Source of the DNA: Sulfurimonas sp. SAG-AH-194-C20
Lineage (GTDB): Bacteria > Campylobacterota > Campylobacteria > Campylobacterales > Sulfurimonadaceae
Direction of reading: 5' to 3'
DNA: 64,000 nucleotides
Assembly (NCBI RefSeq): GCF_029215975.1
Contig: NZ_JAEMVD010000001.1
Span: 124,001-188,000 of the forward strand
The first letter of the stretch is position 1, and each line of letters begins with the position of its first letter. The notes beneath the pieces are model-generated. The model did not search any database. It was not told the origin of the DNA and worked only from the letters and a program-made list of their open reading frames with translations. Below, piece after piece: positions 8,740-18,787 of this stretch. The translations under genes were made by a program, and so were the position numbers.

Positions 8740-8768
8740 TTGACAACAAATAAGTTGTCAGATATAAT
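8740..8768 (+). promoter_or_regulatory. consensus sigma70-type promoter TTGACA-N17-TATAAT
   Basis: TTGACA 8740-8745, 17 bp spacer, TATAAT 8763-8768, directly upstream of the 8801 CDS. Confidence 0.8.
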
Positions 8769-8787
8769 GACACCAATAAAGTTGTCA
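8741..8787. promoter_or_regulatory. tandem palindromic operator candidates
   Basis: TGACAAC-AAATAA-GTTGTCA (8741-8760, perfect) and TGACACC-AATAAA-GTTGTCA (8768-8787, imperfect), 27 bp apart, overlapping the promoter. Confidence 0.7.
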
Positions 8788-8800
8788 AAAGGAAATATAG

Positions 8801-9967
8801 ATGAAAAATTGTGTTGGACAAGTTGTACGTGGAAGTGATTTTTGGAATAGAACAACTGAACTTGAAACTATTTGGGATGCTATAGATTCTGGAAGTCATA
8901 TTCTCTTAGTCGCTCCAAGAAGAGTTGGGAAAACTTCTATTATGCATAAGATTAAAGATGAGCCTAAAGATGGTCACATCGTTATCTATATTGATACAGA
9001 ATCAGCAGATACTGAGAATGAGTTTTGGCATAAACTTTTTAATACAATGATGGAAGAAGAGTTCGTAAATAAGCTAATGTCTAAGTCAAAAGTTCTATAT
9101 GAAAAATTGACAAACATTAAAATAATAAAGGTTTCTGTATCCGGTGTAGAGTTTGGGGATGGTGAGACTCTTGATTATTCTATTGCATTTGAGAGCTTAG
9201 TAAGAGATTTAGAAATAGATAAAAAACTTATTATTATGATAGATGAATTTGCCCAGACTATTGAAAATATTATAAAATATGAAGATGTGAAAAATGCAAA
9301 CTCACTTTTAAAAGCTCATCGTGCATTGAGACAAAATCCAAAAGTATCAGAGAAAGTGACTTTTATCTATGCGGGTTCTATAGGTTTAGAGAGTGTTGTA
9401 TCTAAAATAAGTGCTATTAAAATCATCAATGATTTAAATAGTATAAAAGTACTTCCATTATCTAAATCCGAAGCTTTTAAGTTTGTTAGTGCATTATGTT
9501 CTAGTGTAAAAATAATTTTAGAAGAAAATGTAATTCACTATCTTTTAGAAAAAATAGAATGGTTAATACCTTTTTATATTCAATTACTAATTCAAGAGTT
9601 AAAAACACTCTCACGAATAGATATAAGTTGCCCACTTGACAGTACAATGGTAGATGAAGCTATGGATAAGGCTTTAGAACACAGAAATTATTTCGAGTCT
9701 TGGCAAACTAAACTAAGAGAATCATTTTCAAAAGAGGAGTATCTTTTTGCTAAAGATGTTTTAAATATTATGTCCCAAGAGAGCACAATGCAATCATCTC
9801 AAATAATTAATATTGGGGCTAAACACTCTCTTGATGAAGATGAAGCAAAAGATATGATTCGTACTCTTGTTTACGATGGTTATATTAATAACAATGAGGA
9901 CAATAAAGTCTATAGATACAACTCTCCAATACTAAGACAATGGTGGAATAAAAATGTTGCAAACTAG
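8801..9967 (+). CDS. AAA/STAND-like ATPase with C-terminal winged helix
   Basis: Walker A APRRVGKTS; Walker B LIIMIDEF; C-terminal wHTH-like region ending YRYNSPILRQWWNKN. Confidence 0.8.
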   Translation: MKNCVGQVVRGSDFWNRTTELETIWDAIDSGSHILLVAPRRVGKTSIMHKIKDEPKDGHIVIYIDTESADTENEFWHKLFNTMMEEEFVNKLMSKSKVLYEKLTNIKIIKVSVSGVEFGDGETLDYSIAFESLVRDLEIDKKLIIMIDEFAQTIENIIKYEDVKNANSLLKAHRALRQNPKVSEKVTFIYAGSIGLESVVSKISAIKIINDLNSIKVLPLSKSEAFKFVSALCSSVKIILEENVIHYLLEKIEWLIPFYIQLLIQELKTLSRIDISCPLDSTMVDEAMDKALEHRNYFESWQTKLRESFSKEEYLFAKDVLNIMSQESTMQSSQIINIGAKHSLDEDEAKDMIRTLVYDGYINNNEDNKVYRYNSPILRQWWNKNVAN

Positions 9968-11972
9968 TTATAGTAGGTATAAATATACTCCTGATGAAAT
10001 GAGTGAGGATGAATTTTTAAACAGGTTTGTAGTTCGTGCAGATATATTTCAAGATATATTTCAAGATATAAAATCATCTGATGATACTAATACAAATCAG
10101 CACTATATACTCATAGGTCAACGCGGTCAAGGTAAAACAACTCTTCTGAGAAAACTGCATATAGAAGTGAAAAATGATAAAAAGTTATCAAAGTTTTTAC
10201 TTCCTATAAAGTTTGCAGAAGAGCAGTATCAGATCCGTTCTTTATGTAGACTTTGGGAAGAAGTGGCTGAGTACCTACAAACATTTTATGAGGATGAGTT
10301 TGCTACTGTACTTGATGATATGGAGAAGCATTTTGAAGATGAAGACTATTATTTAAAATGTTTTTCTTATTTAGAGTCTGTTGTAAAAACTAAAGGGAAA
10401 AAGCTTCTTTTACTCATAGATAATATTGATGAACTTATAGGCAAACTGAGTGAAAAAGAGCAGAGACAACTTAGAGAGATACTCATAAGTTCTAATATAT
10501 TTCGTATAGTTGGTGGCTCAACTAAGATGCTTGAACATCAGCATGACTACTCAAAAGCATTTTACGAGTACTTTAAAATCATAAAGCTGAAAAGTCTCAA
10601 TGCTAAGGAGAGTAGAGAGTTTCTTCTGAGTATCGCAAAAGAGGAACAAAAAGAGCAAATACAAAGTGTCATAAAAAATTCTCCAGCTAGAATAGAAACA
10701 CTCAGACGCATAACGGGAGGAGTCCCTAGAACATTAGTGATGCTTTTTGATATATTTCTCGATGAAGAGGGTAGTGCTTTTGATGATTTACTAAAAATTC
10801 TTGATGAGGCTACACCTCTTTATAAGCACCGAATGGATGACTTGCCCCCAGCACTTCAAGAGATAGTACATACCATCGCTATAAACTGGGATGGTATGCT
10901 AACAGGTGAGATAGCAAAAAAACTGAGAATGGAGAGTAAGTTAGTTTCCGCACAACTGAAAAAACTTGAAAAGTATGAGATAGTTGAGTCTGAGTCTATC
11001 GGTAAAAATAAAATATATAAGATAAAAGAGAGATTTTTTAACATCTGGTATCTTATGCGTTTTGGAAGAAAAAAAGATAGACAGAGAGTTGAGTGGCTTG
11101 TTAAGTTCTTGGAGTCTTGGTGTACTAAAGAAGAATTAGAAGAAAGGGATGCTAAATTTATTGATAGAGTTAAAAAAGGTGAGCTTAGTTCTTCTTTTGC
11201 TTATACTATGGCTGAAACTTATTGCTATCTAGATATTGATACAGCAATTGGGGCAAATGTTAAATCAGAAGTAGCAAAATTATTGAATACTAATTCTTCT
11301 AATTTAGGTAACCACCTCTCCTTGTCAAACGAAGAATTAATAAATAAAGCAATTCTATTGCAAAAGTCTGGGGCAATAGATATCGCACTAACTACATTAC
11401 TTAAATCTAATAAAAGGACGAAAGAAATTCTCTTGTTTATTGGATTACTTTTTGCACAAAAAGGGGAGTTTTTAAAGGCTGAAAAACCTTTATTGCAAGC
11501 TATAAAGAAAAAGTCTCATAGAGCAGTATATTATTTAGCGAAGATATATTTTATACAGAATATAAATTTGAGTATGTCTTTGATAATGATAGATGAAGCA
11601 TACAAAAAATCAAGAAACGCTAATAATACACTATTATTTTCTCTATTACTATTGTGGAATGAAGATTTTACACAAAGTTATGATGAGTATGCTGAATATC
11701 TTATTTATCCTGGTGCTGCAGGAACAAAAGATAATAATACCATTTATTTCACTCTCTTAATCTCAAAAGGACAACACTACCAAGCTAAAAAGTTCCTAGA
11801 GATGAAAGAGTATCAATTAAAAGAAAGATACAAACCAATTTGGTATGCTCTTATGACTCTTATGCAAGATGAGTTTCCTCATGAGATTAAAAAGATGGGA
11901 AGTGAACTTCAAGAGAGTGTCGATGAAGTTCTCAAAGAGATAGAGGTTTATAAAGAAAAGTATGCAATTTAA
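9954..11972 (+). CDS. AAA/STAND-like ATPase with winged helix and TPR-like C-terminal region
   Basis: Walker A GQRGQGKTT; Walker B LLLLIDNIDEL; wHTH GEIAKKLRMESKLVSAQLKKLEKYEIVE; helical repeats after ~residue 460; 14 nt overlap with the preceding gene. Confidence 0.8.
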   Translation: MLQTSYSRYKYTPDEMSEDEFLNRFVVRADIFQDIFQDIKSSDDTNTNQHYILIGQRGQGKTTLLRKLHIEVKNDKKLSKFLLPIKFAEEQYQIRSLCRLWEEVAEYLQTFYEDEFATVLDDMEKHFEDEDYYLKCFSYLESVVKTKGKKLLLLIDNIDELIGKLSEKEQRQLREILISSNIFRIVGGSTKMLEHQHDYSKAFYEYFKIIKLKSLNAKESREFLLSIAKEEQKEQIQSVIKNSPARIETLRRITGGVPRTLVMLFDIFLDEEGSAFDDLLKILDEATPLYKHRMDDLPPALQEIVHTIAINWDGMLTGEIAKKLRMESKLVSAQLKKLEKYEIVESESIGKNKIYKIKERFFNIWYLMRFGRKKDRQRVEWLVKFLESWCTKEELEERDAKFIDRVKKGELSSSFAYTMAETYCYLDIDTAIGANVKSEVAKLLNTNSSNLGNHLSLSNEELINKAILLQKSGAIDIALTTLLKSNKRTKEILLFIGLLFAQKGEFLKAEKPLLQAIKKKSHRAVYYLAKIYFIQNINLSMSLIMIDEAYKKSRNANNTLLFSLLLLWNEDFTQSYDEYAEYLIYPGAAGTKDNNTIYFTLLISKGQHYQAKKFLEMKEYQLKERYKPIWYALMTLMQDEFPHEIKKMGSELQESVDEVLKEIEVYKEKYAI

Positions 11973-12766
11973 TTTATACGAAGCCCTTTGTTAAATACGA
12001 TTTGTGCTTCTTCATTATTAAGCATAATAGAAAATACATCTTGAAATAATTTTTGTAATTTGGATGAAGAACTTATCTCTTTTATCTCGTTAGAATTTTT
12101 CTTTATTATATGATATTTATTGTTTTTAAAGGAGAGTGTCTCATCTTGATGTTGTAGTGAAATGACAGCATTGTTAACAAACGCAGCATCTTTATAGTTT
12201 GAAGAGTAGAAGTTTCCCATGATACAATCAGCTTCAGAGTAGGTCTGCAAATCAAACATATAAAGTGTAAGTAATCCATCTGGAGTTTGTATTCTAAGAG
12301 AAAGTGTTTTATCATTATTTTTTTCTATAATGTAAGAGTTGTTTAGTGTACTAGAGGAGATACTTAAAGGCTTGTTTGGACAGATAAATCCAAAACCAAC
12401 ATCAACAAGGTAGAGTTCATCTTCAAAACTCAAGAGTGTTACTCGATGGGTTTTAGCTACATCAATCTTTTCATTTGTAAGTAAAACTTTTCCTACTACA
12501 AACAAAACATCAAACCCAAGTTCATTAAGTACTTCATAAAAAAGTTTGTTATGCTCAAAGCAATATCCACCTCTGTTTTCTTGTACTATTTTTTTGAAAA
12601 TGTCATTTAACTCTAAGGAAATTTCCTCACCTAGTAAAACAGCGATATTGTTAAAACTAAAGTGTGATAAATGTTTTTTTTGCAGTAACTCAATAAATTC
12701 AAGAGTATGCCCTGTCTTTTGTATATCGAGTGCATCGAGGTAGAATTTTAAGTCATTTTTATTCAT
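11969..12766 (-). CDS. arylamine N-acetyltransferase family protein
   Basis: HLSHFSFNNIAVLLG...NRGGYCFEHNKLFYEVLNELGFDVLFVVGKV; catalytic Cys context RGGYCFE. Confidence 0.85.
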   Translation of the reverse strand: MNKNDLKFYLDALDIQKTGHTLEFIELLQKKHLSHFSFNNIAVLLGEEISLELNDIFKKIVQENRGGYCFEHNKLFYEVLNELGFDVLFVVGKVLLTNEKIDVAKTHRVTLLSFEDELYLVDVGFGFICPNKPLSISSSTLNNSYIIEKNNDKTLSLRIQTPDGLLTLYMFDLQTYSEADCIMGNFYSSNYKDAAFVNNAVISLQHQDETLSFKNNKYHIIKKNSNEIKEISSSSKLQKLFQDVFSIMLNNEEAQIVFNKGLRIN

Positions 12767-12775
12767 TTTTTGCCT

Positions 12776-14542
12776 TTAAATCAACTGTTTTCGGACAAAC
12801 TCTTTGTAATGTCCCTCTTCATTTTCTAGTTCTGCATGAGTTCCACTTTGTACAAGTTTTCCCTCTTCTAAAACATAAATCTGATTTGCATTTTTTACAG
12901 TTGAGAGACGATGTGCGATAGTGATAACTGTTTTCTCTGCAAGTATCTGCTCTAGTGCCATTTGAAGTTTCATCTCTGTGTGAACATCTAGGGCAGAGGT
13001 GGACTCATCGAAGATAACCACACTAGGATTAGCGATAATCATTCGTGCTATGCTTAGTCGTTGTCTCTGTCCACCTGAGAGCCTAACCCCATGGTGTCCG
13101 ACTATCGTGTCAAGTCCATCATCCATTTTCTCTATCATCTCTAAGAGTTGAGCGATGTGAAGTGCTTTGTGAATCTGCTCATCACTTATGCTCTCATCCC
13201 CCATAGTGATGTTAAAACGCAGACTAGAGTTAAAGAGTATGGGCATCTGTAAAACGAGGTATATTTTCTCTCTTAGTGAGCTTTTATTTAGCTTCTCTGT
13301 TTGGATATTGTTGTAGTAAATTTCACCAGCACACTTCTCATAAAAGCCAGATATAACTTGTGCAAGGGTTGTTTTTCCACTTCCACTCGCTCCGATAAGG
13401 GCTATTTTACATCCTTGAGGGATACTTAGCGAGATATTTTGAAGTGTGTTTTTCCCATTTCCATAAGAAAAGTCTACATCTTTTAGAGAGATATTGACTG
13501 CATTTGTATCTAAGGTCTGTGTTCCACTCTTTTCAGTTTTTAGACTAAGTATCTTATTTATTCGCTCTAACGCAGACATAGCAGAGGAGTAAGAGTACTG
13601 AAATCCTAGTAAGTCTTGAACTGGTGTCATGATAAACCAGATGTAACCAAACATGGCAAACATCATCCCAATACTCAAATCACTATAAACTACTAGAAGT
13701 AGTCCACTCGCACGAAGTATCTCAAACATGATGAGAAAGATAGTGTATGAAAGTCGCTCATAAGCTACATTTTTATAACCGTATTCGTTTGAAGTTATTT
13801 GGATTTTATCGGCTAGTTTTATGGCTCGTGAGAAGAAAAAGTGTTCTTGATTACTCGCTTTTATCTGCCCAAAAAGTTCTAGCGACTCGCCCACATCTTC
13901 TTGAAAATCAGAAATAGCACTATTTTCTGCTTTTTTGAGCCCACCCACTCTTTTAGACATCTTTTTACTCAGAAGCATTATGAGAGGTTGAATGACAAGT
14001 ATCATAAGCCCTAAAATAGGGTCGATGCTTAGCATAACAAGAGCAATCGCTAAAAGAGTTAAAACAGAAGAGACCACTTTACTCACTGCGGTGATGATAA
14101 AACCATCTAAGGTGTTTACATCGGTGACAAGGTTTGAAGTGATGGCACCACTTCCTATGGTTTCATACTCATTCATAGAGGTGATTTGAAGGTGGTTTAT
14201 AAGTCGCTCTCTAATCATAAATGTAACATACTTTGAGATATGAGTGAATATTTTAGTCAAGATAACAGTGAAAATGTAGTAGATAAATCGCAGGGCAATA
14301 ACCACTAAAGCCACTATAAGTATGTAGTTAAACGCAGAGGTAGAACCAAGTAGAGAGTTTATAGTCTCAACAAAAATTCCAGGTTTATTTAGTAGAACTT
14401 CATCTACCATAACTGGAAGCATAAGGGGAATAGGAACACTTACTAAAATAGCAAAAAGTGTTACTATTTGCCCATAAATGAGGATTCTTTTTTTCTTTAA
14501 AATAAGGGCGAAAATTGTTTTTATAGTTATCTTATTATTCAT
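12776..14542 (-). CDS. ABC transporter, fused permease/ATP-binding protein
   Basis: Walker A GASGSGKTT; signature LSGGQRQRLSIAR; Walker B VVIFDESTSALD; N-terminal TM domain. Confidence 0.93.
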   Translation of the reverse strand: MNNKITIKTIFALILKKKRILIYGQIVTLFAILVSVPIPLMLPVMVDEVLLNKPGIFVETINSLLGSTSAFNYILIVALVVIALRFIYYIFTVILTKIFTHISKYVTFMIRERLINHLQITSMNEYETIGSGAITSNLVTDVNTLDGFIITAVSKVVSSVLTLLAIALVMLSIDPILGLMILVIQPLIMLLSKKMSKRVGGLKKAENSAISDFQEDVGESLELFGQIKASNQEHFFFSRAIKLADKIQITSNEYGYKNVAYERLSYTIFLIMFEILRASGLLLVVYSDLSIGMMFAMFGYIWFIMTPVQDLLGFQYSYSSAMSALERINKILSLKTEKSGTQTLDTNAVNISLKDVDFSYGNGKNTLQNISLSIPQGCKIALIGASGSGKTTLAQVISGFYEKCAGEIYYNNIQTEKLNKSSLREKIYLVLQMPILFNSSLRFNITMGDESISDEQIHKALHIAQLLEMIEKMDDGLDTIVGHHGVRLSGGQRQRLSIARMIIANPSVVIFDESTSALDVHTEMKLQMALEQILAEKTVITIAHRLSTVKNANQIYVLEEGKLVQSGTHAELENEEGHYKEFVRKQLI

Positions 14543-14558
14543 AAGAGAATTATATCTC

Positions 14559-15122
14559 TTATTTTGTTTTTACAAACCTAATTTTTGCACCTATTTCTAT
14601 GCTCTCTTTCGCTTTTTTGATAAAACCTCCAAGAGTGGGTGGCGCAATTTCAAAGTCTATGTATTTGACTTTTAATTTCCCTTCGTATGTAATAGAGTCA
14701 TTTATATATGTTTTTATAACTGCTACTGTTATGGTTTTTATAACTGAATTTACTTCAAGGGTTCCTACTAAAAAGAGCTGTCCTTTTATAACTTCTGTAT
14801 TATGAATGCGAAAAGTGATGTTAGGATTTATCTCATAGCCTACAATACTCATAACATCATCATCTCGCATACCATTTTGACTATCAAAATCTTTGATATT
14901 TATGATAATTTCCCCATTTATAAGTCTATTATCCTCTACCTGTATCTTACCTTGAACACTCTGGTTTATGCTGAGAATAGAGTTGTCTATAAAGAAAAAA
15001 ACATCAGCGAGAGCTTTGTAGTAAACAGTAGAGTTTTTTGTATCTACTGTATATGTTTGTTGTGCTTGAAGTGAACTTGTGAAAAATAGTAATGTGCTGA
15101 GTGCAGTAAAAAAATATTTCAT
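14559..15122 (-). CDS. YceI-family periplasmic protein
   Basis: Signal peptide; TYTVDTKNSTVYYKA...; typical YceI length and C-terminus. Confidence 0.8.
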   Translation of the reverse strand: MKYFFTALSTLLFFTSSLQAQQTYTVDTKNSTVYYKALADVFFFIDNSILSINQSVQGKIQVEDNRLINGEIIINIKDFDSQNGMRDDDVMSIVGYEINPNITFRIHNTEVIKGQLFLVGTLEVNSVIKTITVAVIKTYINDSITYEGKLKVKYIDFEIAPPTLGGFIKKAKESIEIGAKIRFVKTK

Positions 15123-15164
15123 ATAGTTTTTCCTAATATTTGTTTAGAGTAATCATAACAAAAA

Positions 15165-16559
15165 TTAGGCTAATGAGTTAGCCCTGATTGAATTTTTTAT
15201 ACGAAGTAATGTTTCTTCTTTACCAATTACAGCCATAATTACATCTATATTTGGTCCACCCATCTTTCCTAGAAGTGCAACACGAAGAGGCATCCCTATC
15301 TTACCAAAGCCTATCTCCATCTCACTTACAACTTCTTCCATAAGTGAGTGATAATCACTTGGAAGGTGCAACTCATCTGCATTTGAGAGTTTTGTACTGT
15401 AAGCCTCAAGCACATCAAAAGCATCACCTTTAAAAGCTTTTTTTATAGCTTTTTCATCAAAAGAGCTAGGTGTTGTAACGATTTCTTCTACAAGTGTTGC
15501 TAACTCTTTTAAAGTTTTTGCACGCTCTTTAAGTGCATCTAAAAGAATCTCTTTTTTATCATGAGAAGTGAGTACTATGTCGTAAGCTGTGAGCAGTTCT
15601 GCTAGCTCTGCGTTTGGTGTGTTCTTAATGTAGTGAGAGTTTAACCAGTCTAATTTTTCAGTATTGTAAATACTCGCTGATTTGTTGATGTCTTTAGGAT
15701 TAAACAGCTCTATCATTTCTTGCATTGAAAAGATTTCTTGGTCACCATGAGACCAACCTAAACGCACAAGAAAGTTAAGTAAAGCAGCTGGTGTATAACC
15801 CATCTCTTTATAATCCATAACATCAGTAGCACCATCGCGTTTAGAGAGTTTTTTGCCGCTTGAGTTGTGAATCATAGGAACATGATAAAACGCAGGGATT
15901 TTAAAGCCTAAGGCCTCATATACAACTATCTGTTTTGGAGTGTTTGAGAGGTGGTCATCTCCACGGATAACTTCGTTAATGCCCATAAGGTAATCATCTA
16001 TCGCGACTACAAAGTTATAAGTTGGTGCACCATCCCCACGAGCTATAACAAAGTCATCTAAAATGTCTTCGGCTTGAAAACTAATAGTCCCTTTAACGCC
16101 ATCTTGAACTAAAATCTCACCAGTTAAAGGAGCTTTTATGCGGATAACAGGTGCTACACCCTCAGGAGGAGTTCCACTAAAGTCACGGTAACGACCATCA
16201 TACATAGTACGTTGTTTATTTGCCATCTGTGTTTCACGAAGCTCTGTAAGCTCTTCTTTTGACATATAACACTTGTATGCTTTGCCCTCATCAAGAAGTT
16301 GTTTGATATACTTTGCATAAATCTCATCGCGTTGGCTCTGGTAAGTTATTTCACCATCAGCCTCAAGACCTAGCCACTCAAATGCTTTTAAAATTGCCTG
16401 AGTTGCTTCCTCAGAGTTTCTTGCTTTATCTGTGTCTTCTATGCGAAGAACAAACTTACCACCACGGTTTTTAGCCCAAAGGTAAGAAAAAAGTGCGGTT
16501 CTGAGACCACCGATGTGTAAGTATCCAGTAGGGGAAGGGGCAAAACGAGTGACAGTCAT
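15165..16559 (-). CDS. gltX: glutamyl-tRNA synthetase
   Basis: TRFAPSPTGYLHIGGLRTALFSYL; KLSKRDGATDVMDY. Confidence 0.97.
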   Translation of the reverse strand: MTVTRFAPSPTGYLHIGGLRTALFSYLWAKNRGGKFVLRIEDTDKARNSEEATQAILKAFEWLGLEADGEITYQSQRDEIYAKYIKQLLDEGKAYKCYMSKEELTELRETQMANKQRTMYDGRYRDFSGTPPEGVAPVIRIKAPLTGEILVQDGVKGTISFQAEDILDDFVIARGDGAPTYNFVVAIDDYLMGINEVIRGDDHLSNTPKQIVVYEALGFKIPAFYHVPMIHNSSGKKLSKRDGATDVMDYKEMGYTPAALLNFLVRLGWSHGDQEIFSMQEMIELFNPKDINKSASIYNTEKLDWLNSHYIKNTPNAELAELLTAYDIVLTSHDKKEILLDALKERAKTLKELATLVEEIVTTPSSFDEKAIKKAFKGDAFDVLEAYSTKLSNADELHLPSDYHSLMEEVVSEMEIGFGKIGMPLRVALLGKMGGPNIDVIMAVIGKEETLLRIKNSIRANSLA

Positions 16560-16684
16560 AAAAAAGCCTTTAGTTTAAGTAATGCAATTTTAGCTAAAAT
16601 AGGTTAAAACTGCTTTATATGTATCGAATGCATTATAATGTTACAATAAATATTTGGCATAGATTAAAAGAAGATAAAAAGTAT

Positions 16685-18634
16685 TTAAAAATAGTAGCGA
16701 AGATTTAAGTAGGCACTAGCTCCTGCACCACCTGGAATCTCTTTTATATTTTGTCGTACACTTTCAGGAAATGTGTACTGCTCATCAAAAATATTTTTTA
16801 GATAAAGATTTACTTCGTATGGTCTATTTTTGTAAGTCAGTGTAATGTTACTTAAATTGTACCCATTTATGTTTCCTGTTTCACCTGATGTAAGTAGATA
16901 TGACTTTCCTGAAATATATTGTGTTGAAAAAGCACTACTGAGATGTGTTGTAAAGTTATAGTTGAGCATAATGTTACTTGTATAATGAGCTATATAGTCA
17001 ATGTCGTTATCGCCTTGTATATGTTTAAGGTGCTTACCATTAACATAAGAAGCATTAAAGATAAGTTCTGATTTTTTTGTGAGTTTACTAGTTAGTTCAG
17101 TTTCTATTCCATATGTTTCAATACCATCAGAGTTATAGTACTCTGTCTCAGTCGCATTTCCTGTAGCACGCCGTGTAATTTCGTTGTGTAGTAAAATATG
17201 GTAAAGTGTTATCTGTAGTGCATTCGTTTTGTTAAGTTTAGTATCTACACCAAGCTCTTGTGTTTTAACATGTTCTCTTTTTAAGTTTACATTTCCAAGT
17301 AATACACCCGAGACATTTGCATATTTTTCTAAAAAAGTAGGGCTTCTATACGCCTCGGAGTAGAGTAGCTTAATGTTTGTATCTTCACTGTATCGGTAGT
17401 TAAAACCAAGTCGAGGATTAAAGTTAGATTTTGTGTCACTATTATCTTCATAACGAAGACCAAGTATTGTTTTTAAGTTAGTAGAGAGATTATACTGGAG
17501 TTGTGTATATAGAGATATATTGGTTGTATTGTATTTTTCTTGAAATGGACTTGCCGGATGGATGCTGCCATCGGTTTGATCTATAAAGAGTAAAGGGTCT
17601 GTTTTATCATCCTCGTAGGCTGCTCCTATAATATAAGAAAAACCTTCATTAATATCCTTTTTATACTGAATTTCAGTACTATAACGCTCAACAACATTTG
17701 TAACAGTAGTTGGATTAACAGGAAAGTTAAGTGTACTTAGCTTTTTATTCATATAGTCATAACGTAACCAGATGTTTAACTTGCCTGAGTCAAGAGCAAA
17801 CACCTTATTCGCATCAATATAAAAAGACTCGTAGTCATTAAGACCTCCACTTTTGTTTGTTGCAGTAAGACCTAACTTCTCTTTTTGAGAACTAAAATAA
17901 GCAGCTTGGACTCTCCACTCTTTACCATAAGCATCGAGAAAAATATTCTTTAAATCGTTTTGATAAGGCTTGTTAACCTCTAGCCCATCTTCATCTGTTG
18001 TTCCTGCAAAATTATAACCGGCATCATTTTGATAGGAAGCACCCATGCTAATATTCGCTGAGTGTAGTGATAAACTACCATATGCATGGTTATTACTCCC
18101 ACCTCTAACGGCTATCTCATTTGAATTTTTAATTCCCTGTTTGGTAATTACATTAACTACACCAGATATAGAATTTGTACCATATAAAACAGAGGCAGGG
18201 CTTCGTACAACCTCGATGCGTTCAACCATTTCAAGAGGAAGAAATTCTAAATGTGAAGATCCAAAAAGTTTTTCATGGAGGGGATGCCCATTTATCATAA
18301 ATAAGGCTTTGTTATTGTATAAACCTGGATTTAGTCCTCGAAAAGTCAAAACAGTATAGCCCATGTATGTTTCATTAAGTTGGATACCAGGTAAAAAACT
18401 CAGTGCCTCATAAAGTGTTAGTGCCCCTAGCTGTTTTAGCTGTTTAGCACTCATAACAGAGACAATAGCCAAAGAGTCAGAAGCTTTTTCTTTTTTTTGA
18501 GACACAGTTATAATTTCAATGTTCATTAATTCTTCTAATGAAAGGTCAAAAAGTTCATCATATTGTGTCTCTTGAGCATTTACAAAAGAGTATAGACAAA
18601 GAAAAATAATAATACTCTTTTTAAACATAAACAT
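16685..18634 (-). CDS. TonB-dependent receptor
   Basis: Plug domain (VVRSPASVLYGTNSISGVVNVITKQG), C-terminal NLRYYF, beta-barrel length. Confidence 0.92.
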   Translation of the reverse strand: MFMFKKSIIIFLCLYSFVNAQETQYDELFDLSLEELMNIEIITVSQKKEKASDSLAIVSVMSAKQLKQLGALTLYEALSFLPGIQLNETYMGYTVLTFRGLNPGLYNNKALFMINGHPLHEKLFGSSHLEFLPLEMVERIEVVRSPASVLYGTNSISGVVNVITKQGIKNSNEIAVRGGSNNHAYGSLSLHSANISMGASYQNDAGYNFAGTTDEDGLEVNKPYQNDLKNIFLDAYGKEWRVQAAYFSSQKEKLGLTATNKSGGLNDYESFYIDANKVFALDSGKLNIWLRYDYMNKKLSTLNFPVNPTTVTNVVERYSTEIQYKKDINEGFSYIIGAAYEDDKTDPLLFIDQTDGSIHPASPFQEKYNTTNISLYTQLQYNLSTNLKTILGLRYEDNSDTKSNFNPRLGFNYRYSEDTNIKLLYSEAYRSPTFLEKYANVSGVLLGNVNLKREHVKTQELGVDTKLNKTNALQITLYHILLHNEITRRATGNATETEYYNSDGIETYGIETELTSKLTKKSELIFNASYVNGKHLKHIQGDNDIDYIAHYTSNIMLNYNFTTHLSSAFSTQYISGKSYLLTSGETGNINGYNLSNITLTYKNRPYEVNLYLKNIFDEQYTFPESVRQNIKEIPGGAGASAYLNLRYYF

Positions 18635-18787
18635 CCCAAATTATAATCTTTAATTATCTAAGCATAACAATAAAGTCTTAAAGAAAAGATAAAAAAGATA
18701 AAAATCTATTTTAATGTTCTTAATATTTATTTATCTGTTGGTAAAATATAGATAAGATACTACTAAAATTTTTAAAATGGAATATAT

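Noticed and set aside
1-12000. Prophage, integrase or transposase boundary around the accessory region
   Set aside because: No integrase, transposase, terminal repeats or tRNA target site visible; an island call rests only on gene content.
14559-18634. Ordinary YceI, gltX and TonB receptor genes as unusual
   Set aside because: Typical family sequences and normal context; nothing beyond standard annotation.
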